This document shows, in pieces, positions 27,020-34,373 of a DNA stretch of 34,373 nucleotides. The stretch is from Longimicrobium sp. (lineage in GTDB: Bacteria; Gemmatimonadota; Gemmatimonadetes; Longimicrobiales; Longimicrobiaceae), in NCBI RefSeq assembly GCF_035474595.1, contig NZ_DATIND010000004.1, positions 1 to 34,373 on the forward strand. Direction: 5' to 3'. How positions within the stretch are numbered: position 1 is the first letter of the stretch; every line of letters starts with the position of its first letter. Below the pieces are notes generated by a model. The model made no database searches. It had not been told where the DNA came from and worked only from the letters and a program-made list of their open reading frames with translations. The position numbers and the translations under genes are program-made.

Positions 27020-28723
27020 ATGAGCATCGACACGGAGCTCGACTCGCTCAGCGAGGTCGAGCGCATCAAGGAAGAAAGCGGGGGGCTGCGCGGCACCCTG
27101 GCCGACGAGCTGGAGGCGCCCGGCGACCACCTGTCGGGCGAGGCGCGCCAGCTGATCAAGTTCCACGGCTCGTACGAGCAGGAAGACCGCGACGCGCGCA
27201 AGGAGCGCAAGCAGGCGGGCCTCGGCCCCGCCTACCAGTTCATGGTGCGCTCCAAGGTCCCCGGCGGGGTGCTGACCGCGGCGCAGTACCTGGCGCACGA
27301 CGAGCTGGCGGAGCGGCTGGGCAACGGCACGCTGCGCATCACCACCCGCCAGGGGCTGCAGCTGCACGGCGTGGTGAAGGGCGACCTGCGCCCGGCCATC
27401 GCCGGGCTGAACGAGGCGCTGGTGACCACGCTGGGCGCCTGCGGCGACGTGGTCCGCAACGTCGTCGGCTGCCCCGCGCCCCTCCCCGGCGGCGCGCGCG
27501 AGCAGGCGCTGGCGCTCATCCGCGAGATCTCCGACCGCTTCCTCCCGTCCACGAAGGCGTACCACGAGATCTGGGTGGACGGGGAGAAGGTGGCGGGGGG
27601 CGAGCCCGAGGCGGAGCCCGATCCCGTCTACGGCGATCGCTACCTCCCGCGCAAGTTCAAGATTGGCTTCGCTTTCCCCGACGACAACTGCACCGACGTG
27701 CACACCAACGACCTGGGGCTGCTGGTGATCGCCGGCGGCGACGGGCGGCTGGCGGGGTTCAACGTCCTCGTCGGCGGGGGACTGGGGCGCACGCACGGGA
27801 AGACGGTCACCTATCCGCGCCTGGCCGAGCCGCTGGGCTTCGCCACGGCGGACGAGGTGATCGAGGTGGCGGCGGCGATCGTGGCGGTGCAGCGCGAGCA
27901 CGGCAACCGGGTGGACCGGCGGCGCGCGCGGCTGAAGTACCTGCTGGACGAGCGCGGCATCGAGTGGTTCCGCGCCGAGGTGGAGCGCATCCTGGGGCGC
28001 CCGCTTACCGCGCCGCTCCCCGTGGAGGTGACGGGTGTGCACGACCACCTGGGCTGGCACCGGCAGGGCGACGGGCGCTGGTTCTTCGGCATCTTCGTGG
28101 AGAACGGCCGCATCTCCGACACCCCCGCGCTGCGGCTGCGCACGGCGCTGCGGGCGGTAGCGGAGCGGTTCGCGCCCGGCTTCAACCTCTCCACCCAGCA
28201 GAACGTGCTGCTGACCGACATCGCGGGCGACGACCGCGCGAGCGTGGAGCGGCTGCTGGCGGAGCACGGGCTGGTGCCGCTGCACCAGATCTCCGGCCCG
28301 CGGCGCTGGTCGATGGCCTGCCCGGCGCTCCCCACGTGCGGGCTGGCGCTGGCGGAATCGGAGCGCGTGCTCCCCGCGTTGATGGACCGGCTGGACGCGG
28401 AGCTGGCGCGGCTGGGGCTGCAGGACGAACCGGTGACGGTACGGATGACCGGGTGCCCCAACGGCTGCGCGCGCCCCTACAGCGCCGAGCTGGCGTTCGT
28501 CGGCCGCTCGCTGGGGAAGTACGCGATCTGGCTGGGCGGAAGCGCCGAGGGAACGCGGCTGGCCAAGCCGTGGGCGGACCTGGTTCCCTTCGACGAGCTG
28601 GTGCCGGCGGTGCTCCCGCTCTTCGAGCGCTTCGCCCGGGAGCGCGGGGCGGGGGAGAAGTTCGGCGACTTCCACCGCCGCGTGACGCTGGAGGCGGCGC
28701 CCGCCGCGGAGGTGGCCGCATGA
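27020..28723 (+). CDS. cysI: Assimilatory sulfite reductase, siroheme/4Fe-4S hemoprotein
   Basis: 567 residues. Six-electron reduction of sulfite to sulfide. Two ferrite-type half domains. The siroheme/Fe-S cysteines are C434-P-A-L-P-T-C440 and C479-P-N-G-C483, spaced as in the family. KVPGGVLTAAQYLAHDELAE then NGTLRITTRQGLQLHG is the N-terminal signature closest to CysI of the NADPH enzyme. No CysJ flavoprotein gene is present in the operon, while a ferredoxin is, so ferredoxin dependence is likely. Ferredoxin-nitrite reductases share the fold; the sulfate operon decides the call. The stop overlaps the CysH start (ATGA). Confidence 0.94.
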   Translation: MSIDTELDSLSEVERIKEESGGLRGTLADELEAPGDHLSGEARQLIKFHGSYEQEDRDARKERKQAGLGPAYQFMVRSKVPGGVLTAAQYLAHDELAERLGNGTLRITTRQGLQLHGVVKGDLRPAIAGLNEALVTTLGACGDVVRNVVGCPAPLPGGAREQALALIREISDRFLPSTKAYHEIWVDGEKVAGGEPEAEPDPVYGDRYLPRKFKIGFAFPDDNCTDVHTNDLGLLVIAGGDGRLAGFNVLVGGGLGRTHGKTVTYPRLAEPLGFATADEVIEVAAAIVAVQREHGNRVDRRRARLKYLLDERGIEWFRAEVERILGRPLTAPLPVEVTGVHDHLGWHRQGDGRWFFGIFVENGRISDTPALRLRTALRAVAERFAPGFNLSTQQNVLLTDIAGDDRASVERLLAEHGLVPLHQISGPRRWSMACPALPTCGLALAESERVLPALMDRLDAELARLGLQDEPVTVRMTGCPNGCARPYSAELAFVGRSLGKYAIWLGGSAEGTRLAKPWADLVPFDELVPAVLPLFERFARERGAGEKFGDFHRRVTLEAAPAAEVAA

Positions 28724-29406
28724 GCGCGCTGGCGCTGCCGCAGGTGGACGAGGCGCTGGAGTGCGCCTCGGCGGAGCGGGTGCTGCGCTGGGCGCTGGAT
28801 GCGTTCGCGCCGGGGCGGCTGGGGGTGGTCTCGGCCTTCGGGCCGGGGAGCATCGTGCTGATCGACCTGCTGCACGCGATCGGCGCGGACCTGCCCGTCG
28901 TCTTCATCGACACGCTGCACCACTTCCCCGAGACGCTGGATCTGGTCGAGCGGGTGCGCGAGCGATACGACCTGGACCTGCGCGTCTACCGACCGGCGGA
29001 CACGATCGAGGCGTTCGAAGCGCAGTACGGGCCGCGGCTCTGGGAGCGGGACCTGGAGCGGTACCAGCAGGTCGCGAAGGTGGAGCCCTTCCAGCGCGCG
29101 ACGGAGGGGCTGGACGGGTGGATCACCGGCCGCCGCCGCGACCAGGCCCACACCCGCAGCGTCCTCCCCGTGGTCGAGCGCGGCGAGCGGGTGCGCGTGA
29201 ACCCGCTGGCGTCGTGGAACCGCGCCGAGGTGTGGGGCTACATCGTGCGCAACCGGCTGCCGTACAACGCGCTCCACGACCAGGGCTACGCCAGCATCGG
29301 CGACGCGCCGCTCACCACGCCCACCGCCTCGGGCGAGGACGAGCGCGCCGGGCGCTGGCGGGGCCACGCGAAAACGGAGTGCGGCATCCACGTCGCCTCG
29401 CCCTGA
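28720..29406 (+). CDS. cysH: Phosphoadenylylsulfate (PAPS) reductase
   Basis: 228 residues. Reduces PAPS to sulfite with thioredoxin or a similar donor. The adenylyl-sulfate-binding loop is VVSAFGPGSIVLIDLL; the catalytic Cys is C221 in KTECGIH near the C-terminus. At the place where APS reductases carry the CC...Fe-S ligand pair, this protein has YQQVAKVEPFQRA, close to the E. coli CysH form, so it lacks a [4Fe-4S] cluster and should use PAPS. That agrees with the APS kinase gene in the operon. Coupled to cysI by ATGA; last gene before a terminator. Confidence 0.95.
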   Translation: MSALALPQVDEALECASAERVLRWALDAFAPGRLGVVSAFGPGSIVLIDLLHAIGADLPVVFIDTLHHFPETLDLVERVRERYDLDLRVYRPADTIEAFEAQYGPRLWERDLERYQQVAKVEPFQRATEGLDGWITGRRRDQAHTRSVLPVVERGERVRVNPLASWNRAEVWGYIVRNRLPYNALHDQGYASIGDAPLTTPTASGEDERAGRWRGHAKTECGIHVASP

Positions 29407-29426
29407 ACCGTTTTCGGCGGATGATG

Positions 29427-29462
29427 ACGCCCCCGTCGCGGGTTTAGCGGCGGGGGTGTTTT
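29427..29462 (+). terminator. Intrinsic terminator of the cys operon
   Basis: ACGCCCCCGTCGC (29427-29439) pairs with GCGGCGGGGGTGT (29447-29459), 7-nt loop, followed by TTT to 29462. Confidence 0.8.
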
Positions 29463-29485
29463 CGTGCATGCGCCAGCATCGTCAT

Positions 29486-29565
29486 ATCTCACGCGGAGAC
29501 GCGGAGACGCAGAGAACTCATCGCGCGCCAAACCCCTCTGCGGCTCCGCGTCTCCGCGGGAGATC
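29486..29565. repeat. GCGGAGACGCGGAG-type palindromic element, copy 4
   Basis: ATCTCACGCGGAGACGCGGA ... CTCCGCGTCTCCGCGGGAGAT. Directly 3' of the cys operon terminator. Confidence 0.85.
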
Positions 29566-29641
29566 GAGGATACCGGATCGAGCGACAGTGTTGCGGCGCC
29601 CCCCGAACGCTGCTTACGGTTGGGCCAACAGGAGGCAAACG

Positions 29642-29896
29642 ATGACGGAGGACGAGGCGGAAGATCTGCTCGCGCAGGTGAAGGCGGGGCGGATGCTGCG
29701 CGTGCAGTACGAGGGCCCGGACGCCCATTGCTCGCTGACGGTCCGGTACGAGGACGGATCGGGACTCATCGGCAGCCGGAGCGAGATCCCCTTCGACGTC
29801 CTCTCCCCCTGGCGCGACGAGGTGGCGTCGGCGTGGAGCGAGGACGAACTCGTGCGGTTCCTCACGGGCCTGCGCGGCGAGGTGGAGACCGGCTGA
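29642..29896 (+). CDS. Small acidic protein of unknown function
   Basis: 84 residues, strongly acidic (MTEDEAEDLLAQVKAGRMLR at the start, DEVASAWSEDELVRFLTGLR near the end). A perfect AGGAGG lies 8 nt upstream of ATG 29642. A central beta hairpin (LRVQYEGPDAHCSLTVRYED) is likely. No family recognised; single gene between a palindromic repeat and a peptidase gene. Confidence 0.7.
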   Translation: MTEDEAEDLLAQVKAGRMLRVQYEGPDAHCSLTVRYEDGSGLIGSRSEIPFDVLSPWRDEVASAWSEDELVRFLTGLRGEVETG

Positions 29897-29993
29897 GTGT
29901 TCTCGCGATTCCCGCATTGACGCACGCCGCCGCGCGCCCCAGTCTCTTCGCATCATCCCGATCTCCATCTCCCAATCCTGGACGAGTTACGAG

Positions 29994-31286
29994 ATGACGC
30001 GCTCCCGCATGCGACCCGCATCCATCGTCCCGCTCGCCGCTTTTGCCGCGTCGCTCCTTGCCGCCGGTGTCGCGGCCGCGCAGCAGGGGCAGGCGCCGGC
30101 GGACGAGCGCTATCCCACGCGCTGGGCGCCGCGGATCGCGAGCGCGCCGGCGGTGCGCGACGCGCTGCGGTGGCTGGACGGCAACTTTCCCGCGCAGGTG
30201 CAGGAGTGGGTGCGCATCACGCAGATCCCCGCGCAGTCCACGCACGAGCAGCAGCGCGGCGCCTACGTGGCCGAGCAGATGCGCGCGGCGGGGCTGGAGG
30301 TGTCGGCCGACTCCATCGGCAACGTCACGGGGCGACGGCGGGGGAGCGGCGGCGGGCCGACGGTGGTCTTCGCCACGCACATGGACACCGTGCACCCGAT
30401 GGACACCGACGTCACGGTGAAGGTCGACGGCGGCATCCTGCGCGCGCCGGGCGTGTTCGACAACTCCGCGTCGGTGGCCGACATGCTGGCCGTGATCCGC
30501 GCGATGAACCAGGCCGGCGTGCGCACCCGCGGCGACGTTGTCCTCGTCGCCACGGTGCAGGAGGAGCTGGGGCTGGTGGGGATGGACTGGTGGCTGGCCC
30601 ACAACCCGCGCCCCGACATGGTGGTGGCGGTGGACGGCGGGCTGGGGCCGGTGAGCTACGGCGCGCTGGGGATCTACTGGACGCGCTACCACTTGACCGG
30701 CGAGGGAAGCCACACCAACACCTCCACCGGCAAGCCGCACCCGGCGCACGCCATGGCCGACGCCATCCGCTCCATCTACGAGCTGCGCGTGCCCGAGAAC
30801 CAGGGCGGCGCCGTGTACAACGTGGGGATGGTGGGCGGCGGCAAGGTGTTCAACGCCATCCCGCAGGACGTGTGGTTCACCGTCGACCTGCGCTCCGTGA
30901 ACCCCGCGCTCCTCGATTCGCTCGACGCCGAGATCACCGGCCGCGTGCAGCGCGCGGCGACGGAGAACCACGTGGCGTGGAGCCGCGAGGCCGTGCAGCA
31001 CCAGCGCGCCGCGGGAACGGAGGAGATGCTTCGCGACCGGCGCGCCGACCCGATCGTGCAGACCGCGCTGGACGTGCACCGCTTCCTGGGCATCCCCGCG
31101 CGCGCCGAGGCGACAGGGTCCACCGATTCGAACATGGCGGTGACGCGCGGCATCCCCTCCATCTCGGTGGGCCGCGCGCGCGGCGGCGACCAGCACACGC
31201 TAAGCGAATGGGCCGACCGCGACAGCGCCCTCCCCGCGACCCGGATGCTCCTCCTCCTCGCCGTCAGCCTCGCCGGGATGCGATAG
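29994..31286 (+). CDS. Secreted M20-type zinc metallopeptidase
   Basis: 430 residues. Signal peptide (SIVPLAAFAASLLAAGVAAAQ). M20 family di-zinc exopeptidase: ligand and catalytic segments FATHMDTVHP (His and catalytic Asp), GVFDNSASVADMLAV (bridging Asp), VQEELGLVG (catalytic Glu, ligand Glu), MVVAVDGGLG (Asp) and a C-terminal GGDQHT (His). A dimerisation-domain insert lies between about 215 and 335 (RYHLTGEGSHTNTSTGKPHP). The variant Asp-Asn after GVF, where Gly-Ala is common, is within family variation. Export suggests peptide scavenging; substrate unknown. Solitary gene. Confidence 0.9.
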   Translation: MTRSRMRPASIVPLAAFAASLLAAGVAAAQQGQAPADERYPTRWAPRIASAPAVRDALRWLDGNFPAQVQEWVRITQIPAQSTHEQQRGAYVAEQMRAAGLEVSADSIGNVTGRRRGSGGGPTVVFATHMDTVHPMDTDVTVKVDGGILRAPGVFDNSASVADMLAVIRAMNQAGVRTRGDVVLVATVQEELGLVGMDWWLAHNPRPDMVVAVDGGLGPVSYGALGIYWTRYHLTGEGSHTNTSTGKPHPAHAMADAIRSIYELRVPENQGGAVYNVGMVGGGKVFNAIPQDVWFTVDLRSVNPALLDSLDAEITGRVQRAATENHVAWSREAVQHQRAAGTEEMLRDRRADPIVQTALDVHRFLGIPARAEATGSTDSNMAVTRGIPSISVGRARGGDQHTLSEWADRDSALPATRMLLLLAVSLAGMR

Positions 31287-31294
31287 GATCGCTG

Positions 31295-31375
31295 GATCTC
31301 ACGCGGAGACACGGAGTCGCGGAGGTGCCTGCCACGCACCCCCGCGTCTCCGCGTCTCCGCGTCTCCGCGTGAGG
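31295..31375. repeat. GCGGAGACGCGGAG-type palindromic element, copy 5
   Basis: GATCTCACGCGGAGACACGG ... then CGCGTCTC three times and CCGCGTGAGG; the right arm has a small internal expansion of the CGCGTCTC unit. Directly 3' of the M20 peptidase gene. Confidence 0.85.
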
Positions 31376-31536
31376 CCTTGCGATCTTCGCTCCGCGCTCG
31401 TGCCGTGGACATCGCGGTTCACGCCCGCCCGCCCGCCGTTCATCCCGCGCATGTCGCAGCGAAGCGGGGGAAGCGAGAGATTGGGAGCGGAGGTGCTGGT
31501 TGATCTCGACGCGGCCGGGCGACACCGATCATCCTC

Positions 31537-31607
31537 GCGTCGCGATGGAGCATCCCCGCCGCGTCGCGGATAGAGCATCTCCGCGTGGCGATGGCTCATC
31601 CGTCGCC
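31537..31607. repeat. 24-bp imperfect direct repeats upstream of the LanB-like gene
   Basis: Units 31537-31560, 31561-31584 and a shorter 31585-31607, each with GCGTCGCG-type start, an A/T-containing GATRGAGCATC or GATGGCTCATC core and a CCGC/CCGTC end; a weaker unit precedes at about 31519. The rest of the 681-bp gap 31287-31967 holds palindrome copy 5 and a candidate promoter, with no supported gene. Confidence 0.5.
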
Positions 31608-31740
31608 GGCGCGCGCCGGGAATGCCCGTCGAGCGCCATCTCCGCGCACTTTGGCTCATCCTGCGCACGGGTGCCTTCGCGCGCTGCAACCCGGTGCGGG
31701 AGCACATCCTGCGGGCGCGTCAAAGTGTCGTCTGGCGTAC

Positions 31741-31770
31741 TTGCGGCCCCGCGCGCGGCGGGGTTATCAT
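31741..31770 (+). promoter_or_regulatory. Candidate promoter of the LanB-like gene
   Basis: TTGCGG (31741-31746), 18-bp spacer, TATCAT (31765-31770), leaving an unusually long leader of about 190 nt before ATG 31968. Confidence 0.4.
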
Positions 31771-31967
31771 CGCAATCCGCCGTGCTTTTCGGACACGCCG
31801 GACCCCGCCGCGCCGCCGCTTCCGCGGATGCGCCGGGGCCTCGCCGTCTCCGCCGCCGCACGGCCGGACCGCGGCCGCGGCGGCACCGCGAGGACGCACG
31901 GGGCCGCGCCCCCGCCCCTCTTTCCGCCGCTTCCCGCAGACCCACACTCCCGAGAGCATCCGTACCG

Positions 31968-34373
31968 ATGACCTTACCCTGGGAAGACCGGACCGAGCCC
32001 GGCGAGTGGCTGGGCACGCGCTTCGTCTGCCGCGTCTCCGGCGCGCCCGCCGACAGCGTGGACGAGCTGCGCGCCGCCCGCACCCTGGAGCTCGTCCGCC
32101 GGCTGCACGCCTCCGACGAGCAGCTGCGCGAGCGCCGCGAGCCGCTCTCGGCCCTCCTCTTCGGCGCCATCGGCCGCGCGGGCGACGACAAGCCGCTGCG
32201 CAACAAGCTCATCACCCTGAAGCGCGAGCTGTACAACCTCCGCCCGCTGGCCGCCGCCAAGCTCGACGCCGCGGTCGCGGTGCTGGATGATGGCGATGCC
32301 GAGGGCGTGCGCGCCTTCGCCGGGCTGCTGGAGGAGCGTGCGCGGCTGGAGGGCGAGCTGCGCGAGTCGTACGGCGCCGAGACGCCGGAGCTGCGCCGCC
32401 GCTTCCTCGACCTCCTGGCCGACGCGGACTTCCGCAAGGGGCTGATGATCTCCAGCCGCTCGCTGCACGGCGCGCTGGACCGCTGGGGGCAGGCGGTGGC
32501 CTCGGCCGGGGCCGAGCTGAACGGCAAGGAGGAGAAGACCGAGCGCGGGCTGCTGCGCTACTACACGCGCATGGCCATGAAGGCCACCCCGTTCGCCACC
32601 TTCTGCGCCATCATCCCCGGCGCCTTCGTCGACGAGGCCGGGTACGCGGGCGAGGGCACCTTCCGCTTCGACCGGAACCCGCGCGAGAAGCGCAGCTTCG
32701 TGCGCATCAACAAGTTCATCTACGGCCTGCTCTTCGACCACCTGAAGACGCGCCCCGCCGTCCGCCACGCCCTCCGCGTCGAGCTCAATCCCACGCTCCG
32801 CGAAGAGAGCGGGCGGCTGGTGTTCCTCACCGCCATCGAGGCGCGCGAGGTGTTCCAGCGGCTGGCCAACAACGAGGTGCTGGAGCTGATCACCGGCACC
32901 TTCCGCGGGCTGGGCAAGCCCACCATGGGCGAGCTGATCGCCGCGCTCTCGTCCGATCCGCAGATCGAGGCCGAGCCCGAAGAGGCCGAGGCGTACCTCG
33001 ACAAGCTCATCGAGATCGGCTTCCTGCGCTTCCACACCGGGATCCGCGAGCAGGACGCCGACTGGGACCTGCCCTTCCGCGCGCTGCTGGACGGGATCGA
33101 CGACGAGCACGCCCGCATCTCGTCCGAGCTCCTGGCGCACCTGCGCACCGTGGTCGAGAGCTACACCGACGCCGAGGTGGGCGAGCGGGCGCGGATGATC
33201 GAGGAGATGCACGCGCTGCTGAACGAGGCCATCGAGAAGATGGAGGTGGAGCAGCGCCTCCGCCGCGACATGCCGTTCTACGAAGACGCCACCTCGCCCG
33301 CGCGCGCCGAGGTGCCGCTGACGCCCGCCATCCGCCGCACCTTCGATACCTGGAGCGAGTGGGTGCGCCTCACCAGCCGCGTCTCCTGGCCGCGCGGCGA
33401 GCAGGCCACCATGCGGCACTTCTTCGACACCTTCTACGCCGAGGGCCGGCGCAGCGTCCCCCTCCTGGTCTTCTACGAGGACTTCTACCGCGAGCACTTC
33501 AAGGCGCACGTGGAGAAGGAGGCCAAGGTCCGCGCGGGGGTGCAGGACGACGAGGTGAAGGGGTACAACATCAACAACCCCTACGAGCTCGATTTCGTCA
33601 CCCGGCTGGGCGCCGCGCGCGACCGGCTGGGCGAGGCGATCCGGCAGAAGTGGATGGCCGAGCCCGAGGCCGAGGAGATCACCGTGACCGCGGCCGAGGT
33701 GGACGAGGCGCTGGACGGGGTGGAGAACAGCTCCACCGTCTGCCGCTCGATGGGCACCTTCGCCTGCCTGGTTCCCGGCGGGGACGACGGCGCGCCGCCG
33801 CGGCTGGTGCTGCAGGGCGGCAGCTACACGGCGGGGTTCGGGAAGTACTTCTCCCGCTTCCTGTACATGCTCCCCGACGACGTGCAGGAGCAGGTGCGCC
33901 GCGAGAACGCCGCGCTGACCGACGAGTACCTGGCCGAGATCTGCGGCGACGCGCAGTTCAACGCCAACCTCCATCCCCCGCTGCTGCGCTGGGAGATCAG
34001 CTACCCCACCGGCGAGAGCGGCGCGGCCGACGAGCAGCTGAAGAGCTCCGACATCTTCGTGGAGCCCGATCCCGAGGATCCGTTCACCCTGCGGCTCCGC
34101 CACGGGCCCACCGGGCACCGGGTGATCCCCGTGGACCTGGGCTTCCTGAACCCGCGGATGCGCCCGCCGCTCTACCAGCTCCTGTCGCGCTTCACCCCGC
34201 CCGTCACCTTCGGCCCCGGCCTCCCCGAGTCGCCGGAGCGCCGTCCGCCGCCGCCCCCCGAGCCGACGCCGGAAGCGAAGGCGGAGGACGGGAACGCGGA
34301 GGACGGGAGCGCGGAGGATGGACAGGCGGAAGCCGCGGCCGACGCCCAGCCCGCCGTCGCCGCCGCCGATGCG
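31968..34373 (+). CDS. LanB-like lantibiotic dehydratase (partial, runs off the window)
   Basis: 802 codons visible, still open at the end. LanB enzymes dehydrate Ser/Thr of RiPP precursors by glutamylation from Glu-tRNA. The N-terminal lantibiotic-dehydratase domain is recognised by YTRMAMKATPFATFCAIIPG near residues 200-220 (the R-x-TPFG-F hallmark) and FVRINKFIYGLLFDHL around 245; later WSEWVRLTSRVSWP, LLVFYEDFYREHF and NPYELDFVTRLGA continue the domain. After about residue 730 (LLSRFTPPVTFGPGLP) the sequence becomes a Pro/Glu/Ala-rich low-complexity tail with an (A)EDGN/S repeat. ATG 31968 is the only start giving the normal N-terminus; no good ribosome site. No precursor peptide is visible upstream in the window. 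Confidence 0.85.
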   Translation, partial: MTLPWEDRTEPGEWLGTRFVCRVSGAPADSVDELRAARTLELVRRLHASDEQLRERREPLSALLFGAIGRAGDDKPLRNKLITLKRELYNLRPLAAAKLDAAVAVLDDGDAEGVRAFAGLLEERARLEGELRESYGAETPELRRRFLDLLADADFRKGLMISSRSLHGALDRWGQAVASAGAELNGKEEKTERGLLRYYTRMAMKATPFATFCAIIPGAFVDEAGYAGEGTFRFDRNPREKRSFVRINKFIYGLLFDHLKTRPAVRHALRVELNPTLREESGRLVFLTAIEAREVFQRLANNEVLELITGTFRGLGKPTMGELIAALSSDPQIEAEPEEAEAYLDKLIEIGFLRFHTGIREQDADWDLPFRALLDGIDDEHARISSELLAHLRTVVESYTDAEVGERARMIEEMHALLNEAIEKMEVEQRLRRDMPFYEDATSPARAEVPLTPAIRRTFDTWSEWVRLTSRVSWPRGEQATMRHFFDTFYAEGRRSVPLLVFYEDFYREHFKAHVEKEAKVRAGVQDDEVKGYNINNPYELDFVTRLGAARDRLGEAIRQKWMAEPEAEEITVTAAEVDEALDGVENSSTVCRSMGTFACLVPGGDDGAPPRLVLQGGSYTAGFGKYFSRFLYMLPDDVQEQVRRENAALTDEYLAEICGDAQFNANLHPPLLRWEISYPTGESGAADEQLKSSDIFVEPDPEDPFTLRLRHGPTGHRVIPVDLGFLNPRMRPPLYQLLSRFTPPVTFGPGLPESPERRPPPPPEPTPEAKAEDGNAEDGSAEDGQAEAAADAQPAVAAADA

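Noticed and set aside
30043-31573. Two other-frame open frames across the M20 peptidase gene
   Set aside because: Arg- and Pro-rich shadows of the peptidase frame; no motifs and no ribosome sites.

Overview
The window is about 34 kb of very GC-rich bacterial DNA with dense genes, frequent GTG/TTG starts, many GTGA/ATGA stop-start overlaps, abundant small lipoproteins and a futalosine-type menaquinone gene set. Together with an orphan Cys-rich RiPP-like peptide and several families of dispersed intergenic hairpins, this suggests a Gemmatimonadota genome, most likely Longimicrobium-like. That placement is inference from gene style and recall, not from a marker gene in the window.

Layout: 1-1156 (-) is the first 385 codons of a proline-catabolic P5C dehydrogenase. 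1339-2672 holds a Cys-rich RiPP-precursor-like peptide facing an Ig-like lipoprotein. 2932-5031 holds NifU-like and Mrp-like Fe-S carriers around a VOC protein. 9220-5472 (-) is an ECF sigma / anti-sigma operon with three envelope proteins. 9378-14358 is a late menaquinone cluster (MenG, UbiD, UbiA, UbiX families) interrupted by a small nucleotidyltransferase gene pair. 14691-20566 carries a HAD phosphatase, a secreted protein, an MscS channel, CysS and a large lipoprotein, followed by tRNA-Thr. 20970-21425 (-) is another lipoprotein.

23441-21714 (-) is the most striking locus: three tandem 55-57 residue peptides with a near-identical N-terminal half and an invariant W44-x-x-W47, followed by a divergent polyprenyl-synthetase-family enzyme that keeps both Asp-rich motifs but lacks the usual GGKRxRP motif. 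This resembles the ComX/ComQ logic of Bacillus, in which a tryptophan of a short peptide is isoprenylated, but here with three precursors, two conserved tryptophans and no nearby receptor kinase. It is followed upstream by tRNA-Gly.

24062-29406 is a sulfate-assimilation operon (ferredoxin, CysC, Sat, CysI, CysH). Its long leader has a good promoter, a short ORF with clustered Cys codons, an intrinsic terminator with a T-tract, then a second Cys-rich short ORF and a second intrinsic terminator. This looks like tandem cysteine-responsive attenuation. A small acidic protein and a secreted M20-type peptidase follow. From 31968 to the window end is the first 802 codons of a LanB-like lantibiotic dehydratase, presumably the start of a RiPP cluster that continues outside the window.

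Between genes the window is rich in repeats: a two-hairpin element whose first stem changes in a compensatory way between copies (4 copies), GCGGAGACGCGGAG-type palindromes at gene 3' ends (5 copies), CATCCTGAG/GAAGGATCT elements (3 copies), and 7-8 bp tandem arrays placed just before start codons or between the sigma and anti-sigma genes.
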